This document shows positions 51,361 through 60,855 of a stretch of DNA of 64,000 bases, piece after piece. A model generated the notes under the pieces. It was not told the DNA's origin. It saw only the letters and a list, made by a program, of their open reading frames with translations, and did no database searches. This DNA is from Streptomyces sp. NBC_00775 (GTDB taxonomy: Bacteria > Actinomycetota > Actinomycetes > Streptomycetales > Streptomycetaceae), in contig NZ_CP108938.1 in NCBI RefSeq assembly GCF_036347135.1, positions 8,246,001 to 8,310,000 of the forward strand, given 5' to 3'. Position 1 is the first letter of the stretch. Every line of letters begins with the position of its first letter. Both the position numbers and the translations under genes were made by a program.

Positions 51361-52265
51361 CAGCGACGTACGAGACCCAGCGGGCGGCGCTCGCCGAGGT
51401 CGTGGCGATCCCCGTGACTCCGTTCGCCGAGGACGGCACGATCGACCGCGACACCCACCGGGCCCTGCTGCGTCGGCTGCTCGACGGCGGGGTGAAGACC
51501 CTCACGCCGAACGGCAACACCGGTGAGTTCTACGCCCTGACACCCGAAGAGCGGCAGCTCGTCACCGAGTTGACCATCGAGGAGACCGGGGACCGGGCGG
51601 TTGTTCTCGTTGGTGTCGGACATGACGTGCCGACCGCCGTCGCCTCGGCGCGGCACGCTCGCGCGCTCGGTGCGCAGATGGTGATGGTCCACCAGCCCGT
51701 GCATCCGTATGTGTCGGAGGGCGGCTGGGTCGACTACCACCGGGCCATCGCCGAGTCCGTGCCCGAACTGGGCGTCGTTCCCTACATCCGTAATCCGCTG
51801 CTCGCGGGGGCGCGGCTCGCCGAGCTCGCCGATGTGTGCCCGAACGTCATCGGGGTGAAGTACGCCGTTCCGGACGCCGCACGTTTCGCCGCCTTCGCCC
51901 GGGACGCGGGCCTTGAACGGTTCGTGTGGGTGGCCGGGCTCGCCGAGCCGTACGCGCCCTCGTACTTCTCGGCCGGTGCCACGGGCTTCACCTCGGGGCT
52001 CGTGAACGTCGCCCCGTCCGTTTCGCTGAACATGATCGAAGCGCTTCGATCCGGCGACTACCCGGCCGCCATGAAGGTCTGGGAGCAGATCCGCCGCTTC
52101 GAGGAGCTGCGCGCGGCCAACGCCTCCGCGAACAACGTCACCGTGGTCAAGGAGGCCCTGGCCTCGCTCGGGCTGTGCCGCCGTGACGTCCGCCCGCCGA
52201 GCAAGCCGCTGCCCGAGAGCGAGCGCGCCGAGGTCGCCGCGATAGCCGCCGGATGGTCCATATGA
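51357..52265 (+). CDS. DapA-family sugar-acid dehydratase/aldolase
   Basis: 302 residues, TIM-barrel Schiff-base enzyme. TPNGNTGEFYALT replaces the DapA TTGES loop, VVPYIRNP carries the catalytic Tyr and VIGVKYAVPD the Lys. Similar to 2-keto-3-deoxy-pentonate dehydratases and KDG-type aldolases. With the downstream IlvD/Edd-type enzyme it fits an oxidative pentose route (L-arabonate or D-xylonate). The exact substrate is inferred only from that pairing. Confidence 0.8.
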   Translation: MTATYETQRAALAEVVAIPVTPFAEDGTIDRDTHRALLRRLLDGGVKTLTPNGNTGEFYALTPEERQLVTELTIEETGDRAVVLVGVGHDVPTAVASARHARALGAQMVMVHQPVHPYVSEGGWVDYHRAIAESVPELGVVPYIRNPLLAGARLAELADVCPNVIGVKYAVPDAARFAAFARDAGLERFVWVAGLAEPYAPSYFSAGATGFTSGLVNVAPSVSLNMIEALRSGDYPAAMKVWEQIRRFEELRAANASANNVTVVKEALASLGLCRRDVRPPSKPLPESERAEVAAIAAGWSI

Positions 52266-54013
52266 ACAGCCACGACGAGCAGCGCAGACGGCCCGAGGAC
52301 CTCAGAAGCCACCAGTGGTACGGCAGCGGCGTCTCGTCGGGTCTGCGCTCCTTCAGCCACCGGGCCCGCACCCGCCAGCTCGGTTATCTGCCCGAGGAGC
52401 ACCTGGGCAAGCCGGTCATCGCGATCCTCAACACGTGGAGCGACATCAACCCCTGTCATGTGCATCTGCGCGACCGTGCGCAGGCCGTGAAGCGGGGGGT
52501 GTGGCAGGCCGGGGGTTTCCCGCTCGAATTCCCGGTCTCCACGCTGAGCGAGACCTTCCAGAAGCCGACCCCGATGCTCTACCGCAACATGCTCGCGATG
52601 GAGACCGAGGAGCTGCTGCGGTCCTACCCCGTCGACGGGGCCGTGCTGATGGGCGGCTGCGACAAGTCCACGCCCGCCCTGCTGATGGGGGCCGCCTCCG
52701 TCGATCTGCCGGCCGTCTTCGTGCCCGCCGGGCCCATGCTGCCGGGCCACTGGCGCAATGAGGTCCTCGGCTCCGGCACCGACATGTGGAAGTACTGGGA
52801 CGACAAGCGCGCCGGGCTCATCGGGGACTGCGAGATGACCGAGCTGGAGAGCGGTCTCGCCCGCTCGCCCGGTCACTGCATGACCATGGGTACGGCGTCC
52901 ACGCTGACGGCGGCCGCCGAGGCGCTCGGTGTGACCGTCCCGGGCGCGTCGAGCATCCCCGCCGTGGACTCCGGGCACGATCGGATGGCCGCGGCATCCG
53001 GCATGAGGATCGTTGAACAAGTCCACAAGGACCGCAGACTCTCCGCCATCCTCACCGCCGACGCCTTCGAGGACGCGGTGACGACCGTCCTCGGCCTCGG
53101 CGGCTCCACCAACGCCGTGATCCACCTGATCGCGATGGCCGGCCGGGCGGGCGTCCGCCTCACCCTCGACGACTTCGACCGCATCGCCCGCACGGTCCCC
53201 GTGCTCGCGAACGTACGGCCCGGCGGCCAGACGTACCTGATGGAGGACTTCCACTTCGCCGGCGGCCTGCCGGGGTTCCTGTCGCGGATCACCGATCTGC
53301 TGCACCTGGACCGGCCGACGGTGTCGTACGACAGCCTGCGTGAGCAGCTGGCGAGTGCGCGGGTCCACAACGACGACGTCATCCGCACCCGGGAGAACCC
53401 CGTGGCGACCGAGGGCGGAGTCGCCGTCCTGCGCGGCAACCTCTGCCCGGACGGCGCGGTCATCAAGCACATCGCCGCGGAGCCGCAGCTGCTCAAGCAC
53501 ACGGGTCCCGCGGTCGTCTTCGACGACTACAAGACCATGCAGCGGACCATCAACGACCCGTCCCTCGGGATCACGGCGGACAGCGTGCTGGTGCTGCGCA
53601 ACGCCGGGCCCAAGGGCGGTCCGGGTATGCCCGAGTACGGGATGCTGCCCATCCCCGACCATCTGCTGAAGCAGGGCGTACGGGACATGGTGCGGATCTC
53701 CGACGCCCGGATGAGCGGCACGAGTTACGGCGCGTGCGTGCTGCACGTGGCGCCCGAGTCGTACGTCGGCGGGCCGCTCGCGCTGGTGCGGACCGGGGAC
53801 ACGATCACCCTCGACGTCGAGGCACGGTCGCTTCAGCTCAACGTGGACGACGTGGAGCTGGAGCGAAGGCGGGCGGAGTGGACGCCGCCGCCCGTCCGTT
53901 ACGAGCGCGGCTACGGCGCGCTCTACAACGAGCAGATCACCCAGGCGGACACCGGCTGCGACTTCGAGTTCCTGGCCAGGCCGGGCACGGTGCAGGACCC
54001 GTACGCGGGCTGA
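52262..54013 (+). CDS. IlvD/Edd-family dehydratase, probably sugar-acid (L-arabonate type)
   Basis: 583 residues from ATG 52262, which overlaps the previous stop by four bases and has GGATGG before it (ATG 52253 is possible). Fe-S cluster Cys in DINPCHVHL and GGCDKSTPALLMG, Mg/lysine region in ARSPGHCMTMGTASTL, and GPKGGPGMPEYGM, ISDARMSGTSYG near the C-terminus. The early GSGVSSGLRSFSHR and long form match sugar-acid dehydratases more than IlvD. It dehydrates an aldonate to the 2-keto-3-deoxy acid used by the preceding enzyme. Confidence 0.85.
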   Translation: MNSHDEQRRRPEDLRSHQWYGSGVSSGLRSFSHRARTRQLGYLPEEHLGKPVIAILNTWSDINPCHVHLRDRAQAVKRGVWQAGGFPLEFPVSTLSETFQKPTPMLYRNMLAMETEELLRSYPVDGAVLMGGCDKSTPALLMGAASVDLPAVFVPAGPMLPGHWRNEVLGSGTDMWKYWDDKRAGLIGDCEMTELESGLARSPGHCMTMGTASTLTAAAEALGVTVPGASSIPAVDSGHDRMAAASGMRIVEQVHKDRRLSAILTADAFEDAVTTVLGLGGSTNAVIHLIAMAGRAGVRLTLDDFDRIARTVPVLANVRPGGQTYLMEDFHFAGGLPGFLSRITDLLHLDRPTVSYDSLREQLASARVHNDDVIRTRENPVATEGGVAVLRGNLCPDGAVIKHIAAEPQLLKHTGPAVVFDDYKTMQRTINDPSLGITADSVLVLRNAGPKGGPGMPEYGMLPIPDHLLKQGVRDMVRISDARMSGTSYGACVLHVAPESYVGGPLALVRTGDTITLDVEARSLQLNVDDVELERRRAEWTPPPVRYERGYGALYNEQITQADTGCDFEFLARPGTVQDPYAG

Positions 54014-54057
54014 ATCACCCTCGGCACTTCATTTGGCCGAGATCTCGAACAACGTAT

Positions 54058-54071
54058 GCGAAGCGCTTCAC
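54058..54071. promoter_or_regulatory. LacI-type operator palindrome before the ABC permeases
   Basis: GCGAAGCGCTTCAC with a perfect inner 10-bp palindrome GAAGCGCTTC (54060-54069), in the only sizeable gap (99 nt) of the operon. The same GCGC-centred type occurs at 60872-60883. Confidence 0.6.
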
Positions 54072-54112
54072 CGCAAGAACGCACGAGAACGCCCGAGAAA
54101 CGGAGACCAGTC

Positions 54113-55048
54113 ATGGCCCAAGCCGCAGCCGTGGCGAAACCGCCCGCGCCACCCCGGCGACGCCGTGCCTCCGCGACCCCGCGCAGGCTCCCGTATCTGC
54201 TGATCGCCCCGGCGGCGCTGCTGATGCTGGGCTTCATCGCCTACCCCGTCATCAGCGTCTTCTACTACAGCCTGCAGAACTTCAACCCGACCAAGCCGTG
54301 GCGCAACGGATTCGCGGGCTTCGACAACTTCACGCACGCCTTCACCGACGACCCCCAGTTCTGGGACACGCTGACCTTCAGCGCCAAGTGGGTCATCGTC
54401 GAGGTGGGCCTGCAACTGCTGTTCGGTCTGGCGCTCGCACTGATCGTCAACCAGACCTTCGTGGGGCGGGCCATCGGCCGCGCGCTGGTCTTCTCGCCGT
54501 GGGCCGTCTCCGGTGTGCTGACCTCCGCGATCTGGGTGCTGCTCTACAACTCCCAGACAGGCATTACGCGTTACCTCGCCGACGCGGGCATCGGGCAGTA
54601 CGGAACGAGCTGGCTTTCGGACACCTCCACCGTCTTCCCGGCGGCCGTGGTCGCCGACCTGTGGCGCGGTGTCCCCTTCTTCGCGATCCTGATCCTCGCC
54701 GACCTCCAGTCCGTGTCCAAGGATCTGTACGAGGCCGCCGAGGTCGACGGCGCCAGCCGCTTCCGGCAGTTCCTGCACATCACGCTGCCGCACCTGAAGG
54801 ACGCCATCGTCCTGTCCACGCTGCTGCGTGCGGTGTGGGAGTTCAACAACGTCGACCTGCTCTACACGCTGACGGGCGGTGGTCCCGCGGGCGAGACGAC
54901 GACCCTCCCGCTCTACATCGCCAACACCAGCGTCGACGCGCACAACTTCGGCTACGCGTCGGCCCTGACCACGGTCGCGTTCGTGATTCTGCTGTTCTGC
55001 TCGATCGTCTACCTGCGACTGAGCAAGTTCGGAGGTGGGGACAAGTGA
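54113..55048 (+). CDS. ABC sugar transporter permease 1
   Basis: 311 residues, six helices. Basic N-terminus PRRRRASATPRRLPYLLIAP; EAA loop EAAEVDGASRFRQFLHITLP. Part of the CUT1 importer with the permease at 55045. GGAGA precedes the ATG; a LacI-type palindrome lies 40 nt upstream. Probably imports oligogalacturonides or arabino-oligosaccharides; the binding protein at 62961 is the candidate partner. Confidence 0.9.
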   Translation: MAQAAAVAKPPAPPRRRRASATPRRLPYLLIAPAALLMLGFIAYPVISVFYYSLQNFNPTKPWRNGFAGFDNFTHAFTDDPQFWDTLTFSAKWVIVEVGLQLLFGLALALIVNQTFVGRAIGRALVFSPWAVSGVLTSAIWVLLYNSQTGITRYLADAGIGQYGTSWLSDTSTVFPAAVVADLWRGVPFFAILILADLQSVSKDLYEAAEVDGASRFRQFLHITLPHLKDAIVLSTLLRAVWEFNNVDLLYTLTGGGPAGETTTLPLYIANTSVDAHNFGYASALTTVAFVILLFCSIVYLRLSKFGGGDK

Positions 55049-55968
55049 TCACCGAGGACGCCCAGTCCAACACCCGCACGGTCGTCGTGCCGGGCACCCC
55101 GGAGTCCGGCACGGGGACCGCCGTCCCGATGCGCCCCGCGGGGAAGCAGCACCGCGCCTGGGACGAGGTCCCGCGCTGGCAGATCTACGTGCCCCTCGGC
55201 ATCTACCTGCTCTTCACCCTGATCCCCTTCTACTGGATCCTCCTCTTCGCGCTGCGCCCGGCCGGTTCGACCTCGCTCGTGCCCTGGCCCATGACCTTCG
55301 AGCACTTCGACAAGGTGTGGAACGAGCGCAGCTTCGGGACCTACTTCCAGAACAGCGTGCTCATCGCCGTCGCCACGCTGGTGATGACGACCGTCGTGGC
55401 GCTCGCCGGCGGCTACGCCCTCGCCCGCTTCGACTTCAAGATCAAGCGCGGCTTCATGCTGGCGCTGCTCTGCTCGCAGTTCGTGCCGGGGGCACTGCTC
55501 CTGGTGCCGCTCTTCCAGATCTTCGCCAAGCTCCAGATGATCAACTCGCTCGGCAGTGTCGTCCTCGCCGAGACGGTCTTCCAGCTGCCGCTGTCGATGA
55601 TCCTCATCAGCGGGTTCATCAGGAACGTGCCGCCCTCGCTGGAAGAGGCCGCCTGGGTCGACGGCTGCAACCGCTTCAACGGCTTCCGGATCGTCGTACT
55701 CCCGTTGCTGCGGCCCGGGTTGATCGCCGTCGGCTCCTTCGCCTTCGTGCACGCCTGGAACCACTTCCTGTTCGCCCTGATGTTCCTCAGCGACCAGAGC
55801 AAGCAGACCATCCCCGTCGGCCTCAACACCCTGATGAGCTCCGACAGCGTCGACCTGGGCGCGCTGGCCGCGGGCGGCATCATCGCCGCCGTCCCCGTCG
55901 TCATCGTCTTCGCCTTCATCCAGAAGTGGCTGATCACCGGCTTCAGCGCGGGGGCGGTGAAGGGATGA
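55045..55968 (+). CDS. ABC sugar transporter permease 2
   Basis: 307 residues, six helices. EEAAWVDGCNRFNGFRIVVL is the EAA loop. GTG at 55045 overlaps the stop of permease 1; its own stop overlaps the pectate lyase ATG. No ATPase gene nearby, so a shared MsiK-like ATPase is expected. Confidence 0.9.
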   Translation: MITEDAQSNTRTVVVPGTPESGTGTAVPMRPAGKQHRAWDEVPRWQIYVPLGIYLLFTLIPFYWILLFALRPAGSTSLVPWPMTFEHFDKVWNERSFGTYFQNSVLIAVATLVMTTVVALAGGYALARFDFKIKRGFMLALLCSQFVPGALLLVPLFQIFAKLQMINSLGSVVLAETVFQLPLSMILISGFIRNVPPSLEEAAWVDGCNRFNGFRIVVLPLLRPGLIAVGSFAFVHAWNHFLFALMFLSDQSKQTIPVGLNTLMSSDSVDLGALAAGGIIAAVPVVIVFAFIQKWLITGFSAGAVKG

Positions 55969-57278
55969 GGCGCGCACGGCGGATGAGAAGCCTTCTCCAA
56001 GTGGCGTCCGTGGTCGGCCTGTTGGGAGTGGTCCTGAGCACTCCGGCCGGCGCCGACGCCCGGGACATCAGCCGCGACACCCTGGCCGCGGACGACGGCT
56101 GGGCGGCGGCGGAGGGCGGCACCACCGGTGGCGCGGCGGCCGACGACGCCCATGTCTTCACCGTACGCAGCCGTGCCGGGCTGGTCCGCGCCCTCGACGG
56201 CGGCAGCGCCACCCCGAAGATCATCAAGATCGCGGGGACGATCGACGCCAACACCGACGACGACGGCCATCACCTGGACTGCGACGACTACGCGACGGAC
56301 GGGTACTCCCTCAAGGAGTACCTGGCCGCCTACGACCCCCGCACCTGGGGCTCGGCGAAGCCCAGCGGCGCGCAGGAGGAGGCCCGGCAGGCCTCGGCCG
56401 CCGCGCAGGCCGCGCGCGTCGAACTCCTCGTCGGCCCCAACACCACCATCGTCGGCCTAGGCTCCGGTGCCGTACTGAAGGGCGCCAGCCTCCAGGTCAA
56501 GAACGCGGACAACGTCATCGTCCGCAACCTCGAACTCCGCGACGCCTACGACTGCTTCCCCGTCTGGCAGCCCAACACCGGCGGCCTCGGCGACTGGAAG
56601 ACGTCGTACGACACCCTCTGGCTGAGCGGCGCCACCCATGTGTGGGTCGACCACATCACCGCGAGCGACAAGGGCCACCCCGACGCCGGCGAACCCACCT
56701 ACTTCGGCCGCAACTACCTGCGCCACGACGGCCTGTTGGACATCACCACCGGTTCCGACCTGGTCACCGTCTCCTGGAGCCGGTTCGCCGACCACGACAA
56801 GGCGATGCTCATCGGCAACAGCGACGCGGCGACCGGGGACCGCGGCAGACTCCGCGTCACCCTGCACCACAACGAGTTCGAGGGTGTCGTGCAGCGCGCG
56901 CCGCGCGTCCGCTTCGGCCAGGTGCACGTCTATGACAACCGGTACGTGGTGCCCGCCGGCTCCGAGTACCGCTACTCGCTCGGCGTCTCCACCGAGTCGG
57001 CGGTCTACGCCGAGAACAACGCCTTCACCACGCCCAGCCACGTCGAGGTCGCCGACCTCGTGAAGAGCTGGAACGGCACGGCCCTGCACCAGACCGGGAC
57101 GCTCTTCAACGGCTTCCCCGTCGATCTGCTGGCCATCTACAACGCCTACAACTCCGGCAGCGAGCGCGACCTGACCGCCGACGTCGGCTGGACGCCCACG
57201 CTGCACGGGACGATCGACAGCGCCCGGCAGGCCGACCGCGATGTGCAGCGCGGCGCGGGTGCGGGGAGGGTCCGATGA
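55965..57278 (+). CDS. Secreted pectate lyase, PL1 family
   Basis: 437 residues. Signal peptide to about residue 32 (VVLSTPAGADA). Parallel beta-helix motifs: GGTTGGAAADDAHVFTV, IIKIAGTIDA, VWVDHITASDKG with the PL1 vWiDH pattern, LLDITTGSDLVTVSWSRFAD (calcium-binding Asp and His nearby) and VVQRAPRVRFGQVHVYDN with the catalytic Arg. It cleaves de-esterified polygalacturonate by beta-elimination outside the cell. Its ATG overlaps the permease stop, so depolymerisation and uptake are expressed together. Confidence 0.92.
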   Translation: MRRARRMRSLLQVASVVGLLGVVLSTPAGADARDISRDTLAADDGWAAAEGGTTGGAAADDAHVFTVRSRAGLVRALDGGSATPKIIKIAGTIDANTDDDGHHLDCDDYATDGYSLKEYLAAYDPRTWGSAKPSGAQEEARQASAAAQAARVELLVGPNTTIVGLGSGAVLKGASLQVKNADNVIVRNLELRDAYDCFPVWQPNTGGLGDWKTSYDTLWLSGATHVWVDHITASDKGHPDAGEPTYFGRNYLRHDGLLDITTGSDLVTVSWSRFADHDKAMLIGNSDAATGDRGRLRVTLHHNEFEGVVQRAPRVRFGQVHVYDNRYVVPAGSEYRYSLGVSTESAVYAENNAFTTPSHVEVADLVKSWNGTALHQTGTLFNGFPVDLLAIYNAYNSGSERDLTADVGWTPTLHGTIDSARQADRDVQRGAGAGRVR

Positions 57279-58447
57279 GCACGCCCCACGTGAAGGAAAC
57301 CCCGCTGCCGGTCGTCCTCGCGGGCGCCCGCGGTCACGGCCGCTGGCATCTGCGCAACATCGGCCGCCTCCAGGAGAGGGGTCTCGTACGACTCGTCGGC
57401 ATCTGCGAGCTGACCCCGCTCGGCGAGGAGGAGCTCAAGGAGGACTTCCAGGGCCAACTCCCCGCGCAGTCGGCCGACTTCGGCTCCCTCCTGGACTCCA
57501 CCGGCGCCGCGATCGCGGTGATCTGCACGCCCATCCCCACCCACACCGACCTGGCACTGATCGCCGCGCGGAAGGGCGTACACCTGCTCCTGGAGAAGCC
57601 GCCCGCGCCTTCCTACGCGGAGTTCCGCAGGATGGCGGACGGTGTCGCCGCGGCCGGAGTGGTCTGCCAGATCGGCTTCCAGTCGCTCGGCTCGCACGCG
57701 GTGCCCGCGATCCGCGAGCTGATCGCCCAGGGCGCGCTCGGCACGGTGATCGGGATCGGCGGGGCCGGGGCCTGGGCGCGCGACGAGGCGTACTACCGGC
57801 GCGCGCCGTGGGCGGGCAAGCGCCGCATGAACGGCGTGGACGTGGTCGACGGGGTGTTGACGAACCCCCTCGCGCACGCCGTCGCCACGGCCCTCGCGCT
57901 GGACGGCTCCACCCGCGCGGAGGACATCACCGGGATCGAGACCGAGCTGCTGCGCGCCAACGACATCGAGTCCGACGACACCTCGTGCGTGCGTATCGTC
58001 ACCGCGAAGGGCCGTATCACCGTCGCCGCGACGCTCTGCGCCGAGCGGCCCGACGAGCCGTACGTCCTCGTGCACGGCGACCAGGGGCGGATCACCTTCT
58101 GGTACAAGCAGGACCGTGTGCTCGTGCAGCGGTCCGGGCGGGGCCCGGAGGAGATCGAGTACGGCCGCACCGACCTGCTGGAGAACCTGGTCGCCCATCT
58201 GACGGACGGTGCCGAATTGCTGGTCACGCCCGAGTCGACGGGCGCCTTCATGAAGGTGGTCGAAGCGATCCGCCGGGCGCCCGACCCCGTCGCCCTGCCC
58301 GACCACGCCTGGGAGCTGCTGCCCGGCGAGAACCGCCGGGTCGTCCGGGGCATCGACGGACTCGTCGCGGCCGCCGCCGACACCCTCGCCCTCTACTCCG
58401 AACTGGGCGCCCCCTGGGCGGCCTTGAACGAGGTGAGCGCCCGATGA
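57275..58447 (+). CDS. Gfo/Idh/MocA-family oxidoreductase
   Basis: 390 residues. Rossmann fold with VVLAGARGHGRWHLRNIGRL at the N-terminus, AVICTPIPTHTDLALIAARK and LLEKPPAPSYAEFRRM giving the EKP motif of the family. C-terminal substrate domain from about 125. NAD(P)-dependent oxidation or reduction of a sugar or inositol-like compound is expected. Coupled on both sides by four-base overlaps (pectate lyase, PmoA-like gene), so its substrate should come from pectin or arabinan. Confidence 0.88.
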   Translation: MSTPHVKETPLPVVLAGARGHGRWHLRNIGRLQERGLVRLVGICELTPLGEEELKEDFQGQLPAQSADFGSLLDSTGAAIAVICTPIPTHTDLALIAARKGVHLLLEKPPAPSYAEFRRMADGVAAAGVVCQIGFQSLGSHAVPAIRELIAQGALGTVIGIGGAGAWARDEAYYRRAPWAGKRRMNGVDVVDGVLTNPLAHAVATALALDGSTRAEDITGIETELLRANDIESDDTSCVRIVTAKGRITVAATLCAERPDEPYVLVHGDQGRITFWYKQDRVLVQRSGRGPEEIEYGRTDLLENLVAHLTDGAELLVTPESTGAFMKVVEAIRRAPDPVALPDHAWELLPGENRRVVRGIDGLVAAAADTLALYSELGAPWAALNEVSAR

Positions 58448-59283
58448 ACGAGTCACTCGTCCTGCGCATCGCGGGCCGCCCCGTCGCCCGGTACATCACC
58501 CGGCCCGCACTGCCGCCCAAGCTCTCCCCGCGTCCCTATCTGCACCCCGTCACCACCCTGGCCGGCACGGCTGTCACCGAGCTCAGCCCCGCCGACCACG
58601 CACACCACCTCGGCGTCGGTGTCGCCGTTCCCGACGTCGAGGGGCACAACTTCTGGGGCGGGCGCACCTATGTACGCGACCAGGGGCCAACCGAGCTCGA
58701 CAACCACGGCGCCCAGCGGCACGCCGCCTTCCAGCTGCGCGACCCCGACGGCTTCGTGGAGGAGCTGCGCTGGGTGGCCGCGGGCCGTGAGCTGCTGCGC
58801 GAGCGCCGTACGGTCGCGGCGGCCGAACTCACCGAAACAGCCTGGGCGTTGGACTTCACGTTCTCGCTCACCAATACGACCGATCACGAGCTGTCCATCG
58901 GCAGCCCCGCCACCAACGGGCGGCCCGGCGCGGCCTACGGCGGCTTCTTCTGGCGTGCCCGCAAAGAGGCCGAGGCGCCGCGCGTCTTCACCGCCGGCAC
59001 CGAGGGCGAGGAAGCGATCCACGGCACCCGCGCCGACTGGCTCGCCCTCTCCGGCGCCGCCTGGACGCTCGTCTTCGCCGGGGCCACCGAACCGACCCGC
59101 CGCGACCCCTGGTTCGTGCGCACCGCCGAGTACCCGGGGGTCGGCTCGTCCCTCGCACATGAGGCACGGCTGCCGATCGCGGCCGGGGGGACAGTCGTAC
59201 GGCGGGTCGTCACCGTCGTCGCGGACGGCGCCCTCGACCGGGCCGAGGCCGCCGCGCTGGTACGGAAGGCGGTGAGCCCGTGA
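58444..59283 (+). CDS. PmoA-like (DUF6807) protein
   Basis: 279 residues. RPYLHPVTTLAGTAVTELSP, DHAHHLGVGVAVPDVEGHNF and WGGRTYVRDQG are the recurring motifs of the PmoA/DUF6807 family found in sugar-catabolic operons beside Gfo/Idh enzymes. Cytoplasmic, beta-rich; biochemical role not established. Overlaps both neighbours by four bases. Confidence 0.82.
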   Translation: MNESLVLRIAGRPVARYITRPALPPKLSPRPYLHPVTTLAGTAVTELSPADHAHHLGVGVAVPDVEGHNFWGGRTYVRDQGPTELDNHGAQRHAAFQLRDPDGFVEELRWVAAGRELLRERRTVAAAELTETAWALDFTFSLTNTTDHELSIGSPATNGRPGAAYGGFFWRARKEAEAPRVFTAGTEGEEAIHGTRADWLALSGAAWTLVFAGATEPTRRDPWFVRTAEYPGVGSSLAHEARLPIAAGGTVVRRVVTVVADGALDRAEAAALVRKAVSP

Positions 59284-60815
59284 TGGCCCTGACCTCCGCC
59301 GACCTGGGCGACGGCACCTACCGCAACCCCGTCCTCGACGCCGACTGGTCCGACCCCGACCTGCTGCGTGTCGGCGACGACTTCTACCTCACCGCCTCCA
59401 GCTTCGGCCGCGTCCCGGGCCTGCCGCTGCTGCACTCCCGCGACCTGGTCAACTGGACGCTCGTCGGACACGCCCTCCAACTCCTGGAGCCCGCGAGCGA
59501 CTTCAGGAAGCCCCGGCACGACTGCGGGGTGTGGGCGCCGTCCCTGCGTCATCACGACGACCGCTTCTGGATCTTCTGGGGCGACCCCGACCACGGGATC
59601 TTCCAGGTCAACGCCCCCGAGATCAGGGGCCCTTGGACCCGCCCCCACCTGCTCAAGGAGGGCAAGGGGCTCATCGACGCCTGCCCGCTGTGGGACGAGG
59701 AGACCGGCGAGGCGTATCTCGTGCACGCCTGGGCCAAGTCCCGCGCGGGCGTGAAGAACCGGCTCACCGGCCACCGGATGCGTCCCGACGGCACCGGACT
59801 GCTCGACGAGGGCAAGGTGATCGTCGACGCCGACCGGATCCCCGGCTGGTTCACCCTGGAAGGGCCCAAGGCCTACCGGTACGACGGCTGGTTCTGGATC
59901 TTCGCGCCCGCCGGGGGCGTGGAGTCCGGCTGGCAGGGCGCCTTCCGCTCACGCGGCTTCTTCGGGCCGTATGAGGAGCGGATCGTCCTGGAGCAGGGCG
60001 ACACCGAGGTCAACGGCCCGCATCAGGGTGGCTGGGTGCGCACGGCGGCCGGTGAGGACTGGTTCGCGCACTTCCAGCAGCGTGGCCCGTACGGGCGGGT
60101 CGTCCACCTTCAGCCGATGCGCTGGGGCACGGACGGCTGGCCGGTCCTTGGCGACGAGGGCGCCCCCGTCGCCGTACACAAGAAGCCGGATCTGCCGCCC
60201 CAGCCGCCGTCCGCGCCCGCCACGGACGACGACTTCCCCGGCGGCCGGTACGGGCGCCAGTGGCAGTGGACCGCCAATCCGCAGGACGGCTGGGCCACCC
60301 AGCACTCCGGGGACGGGCTGCGGCTGAGCTGCGTACGGACGGTCGACGCGCACGATCTGCGCAAGCTCCCGAACGTGCTCACGCAGCGGCTGCCCGGTAT
60401 CTCCGCCACCGTAGAGGTCGAGCTGCGGCTCGACAGCGAGGAGCCGGGGGCACGGGCCGGCCTCGCCGTGCTCGGGGACGCGTTCAGCTGGATCGGGCTC
60501 CAGCGGGAACACGACGGATCGGTGCGGCTCGTGCACCGGTTCGCCGAGTCGGTCGCCGACCGGGAGCGCGACGCCGCGCATTCGCCGGCGGCGCCCGAGG
60601 GGCGGGCCCGGCTGTGGATCGAGATCGGCGCCGGGGCGCGCTGTCGCTTCTCGTACGACGTCGGCGACGGCCGGATCCCCTCCGGCCAGGTCTTCGCCGC
60701 CACCCCCTGGCGCTGGGTCGGCGCCCTGCTCGGGCTCTTCGCGCTCGCACCCGTCGGCGGGGGACACGCCGGCGCGGCCTCGTTCACGCACTTCCGCATC
60801 ACCGCGACCCCCTGA
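59280..60815 (+). CDS. Glycoside hydrolase family 43 protein
   Basis: 511 residues (GTG 59280; ATG 59283 equally possible). Five-bladed propeller with general base Asp in ADWSDPDLLRVGDDFYLTAS and GVWAPSLRHHDDRFWIFWGD, transition-state Asp in LIDACPLWDEETGEAYLVHA, and acid Glu in FTLEGPKAYRYDGWFWIF. The C-terminal 190 residues form a beta-sandwich as in GH43 xylosidase/arabinofuranosidases. No signal peptide, so it acts on imported oligosaccharides, most likely arabinosyl or xylosyl side chains of pectin. Confidence 0.9.
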   Translation: MMALTSADLGDGTYRNPVLDADWSDPDLLRVGDDFYLTASSFGRVPGLPLLHSRDLVNWTLVGHALQLLEPASDFRKPRHDCGVWAPSLRHHDDRFWIFWGDPDHGIFQVNAPEIRGPWTRPHLLKEGKGLIDACPLWDEETGEAYLVHAWAKSRAGVKNRLTGHRMRPDGTGLLDEGKVIVDADRIPGWFTLEGPKAYRYDGWFWIFAPAGGVESGWQGAFRSRGFFGPYEERIVLEQGDTEVNGPHQGGWVRTAAGEDWFAHFQQRGPYGRVVHLQPMRWGTDGWPVLGDEGAPVAVHKKPDLPPQPPSAPATDDDFPGGRYGRQWQWTANPQDGWATQHSGDGLRLSCVRTVDAHDLRKLPNVLTQRLPGISATVEVELRLDSEEPGARAGLAVLGDAFSWIGLQREHDGSVRLVHRFAESVADRERDAAHSPAAPEGRARLWIEIGAGARCRFSYDVGDGRIPSGQVFAATPWRWVGALLGLFALAPVGGGHAGAASFTHFRITATP

Positions 60816-60855
60816 GGGTCGATTCCTGCCATCCGTACGCCTGTTGGGAGCCGCA

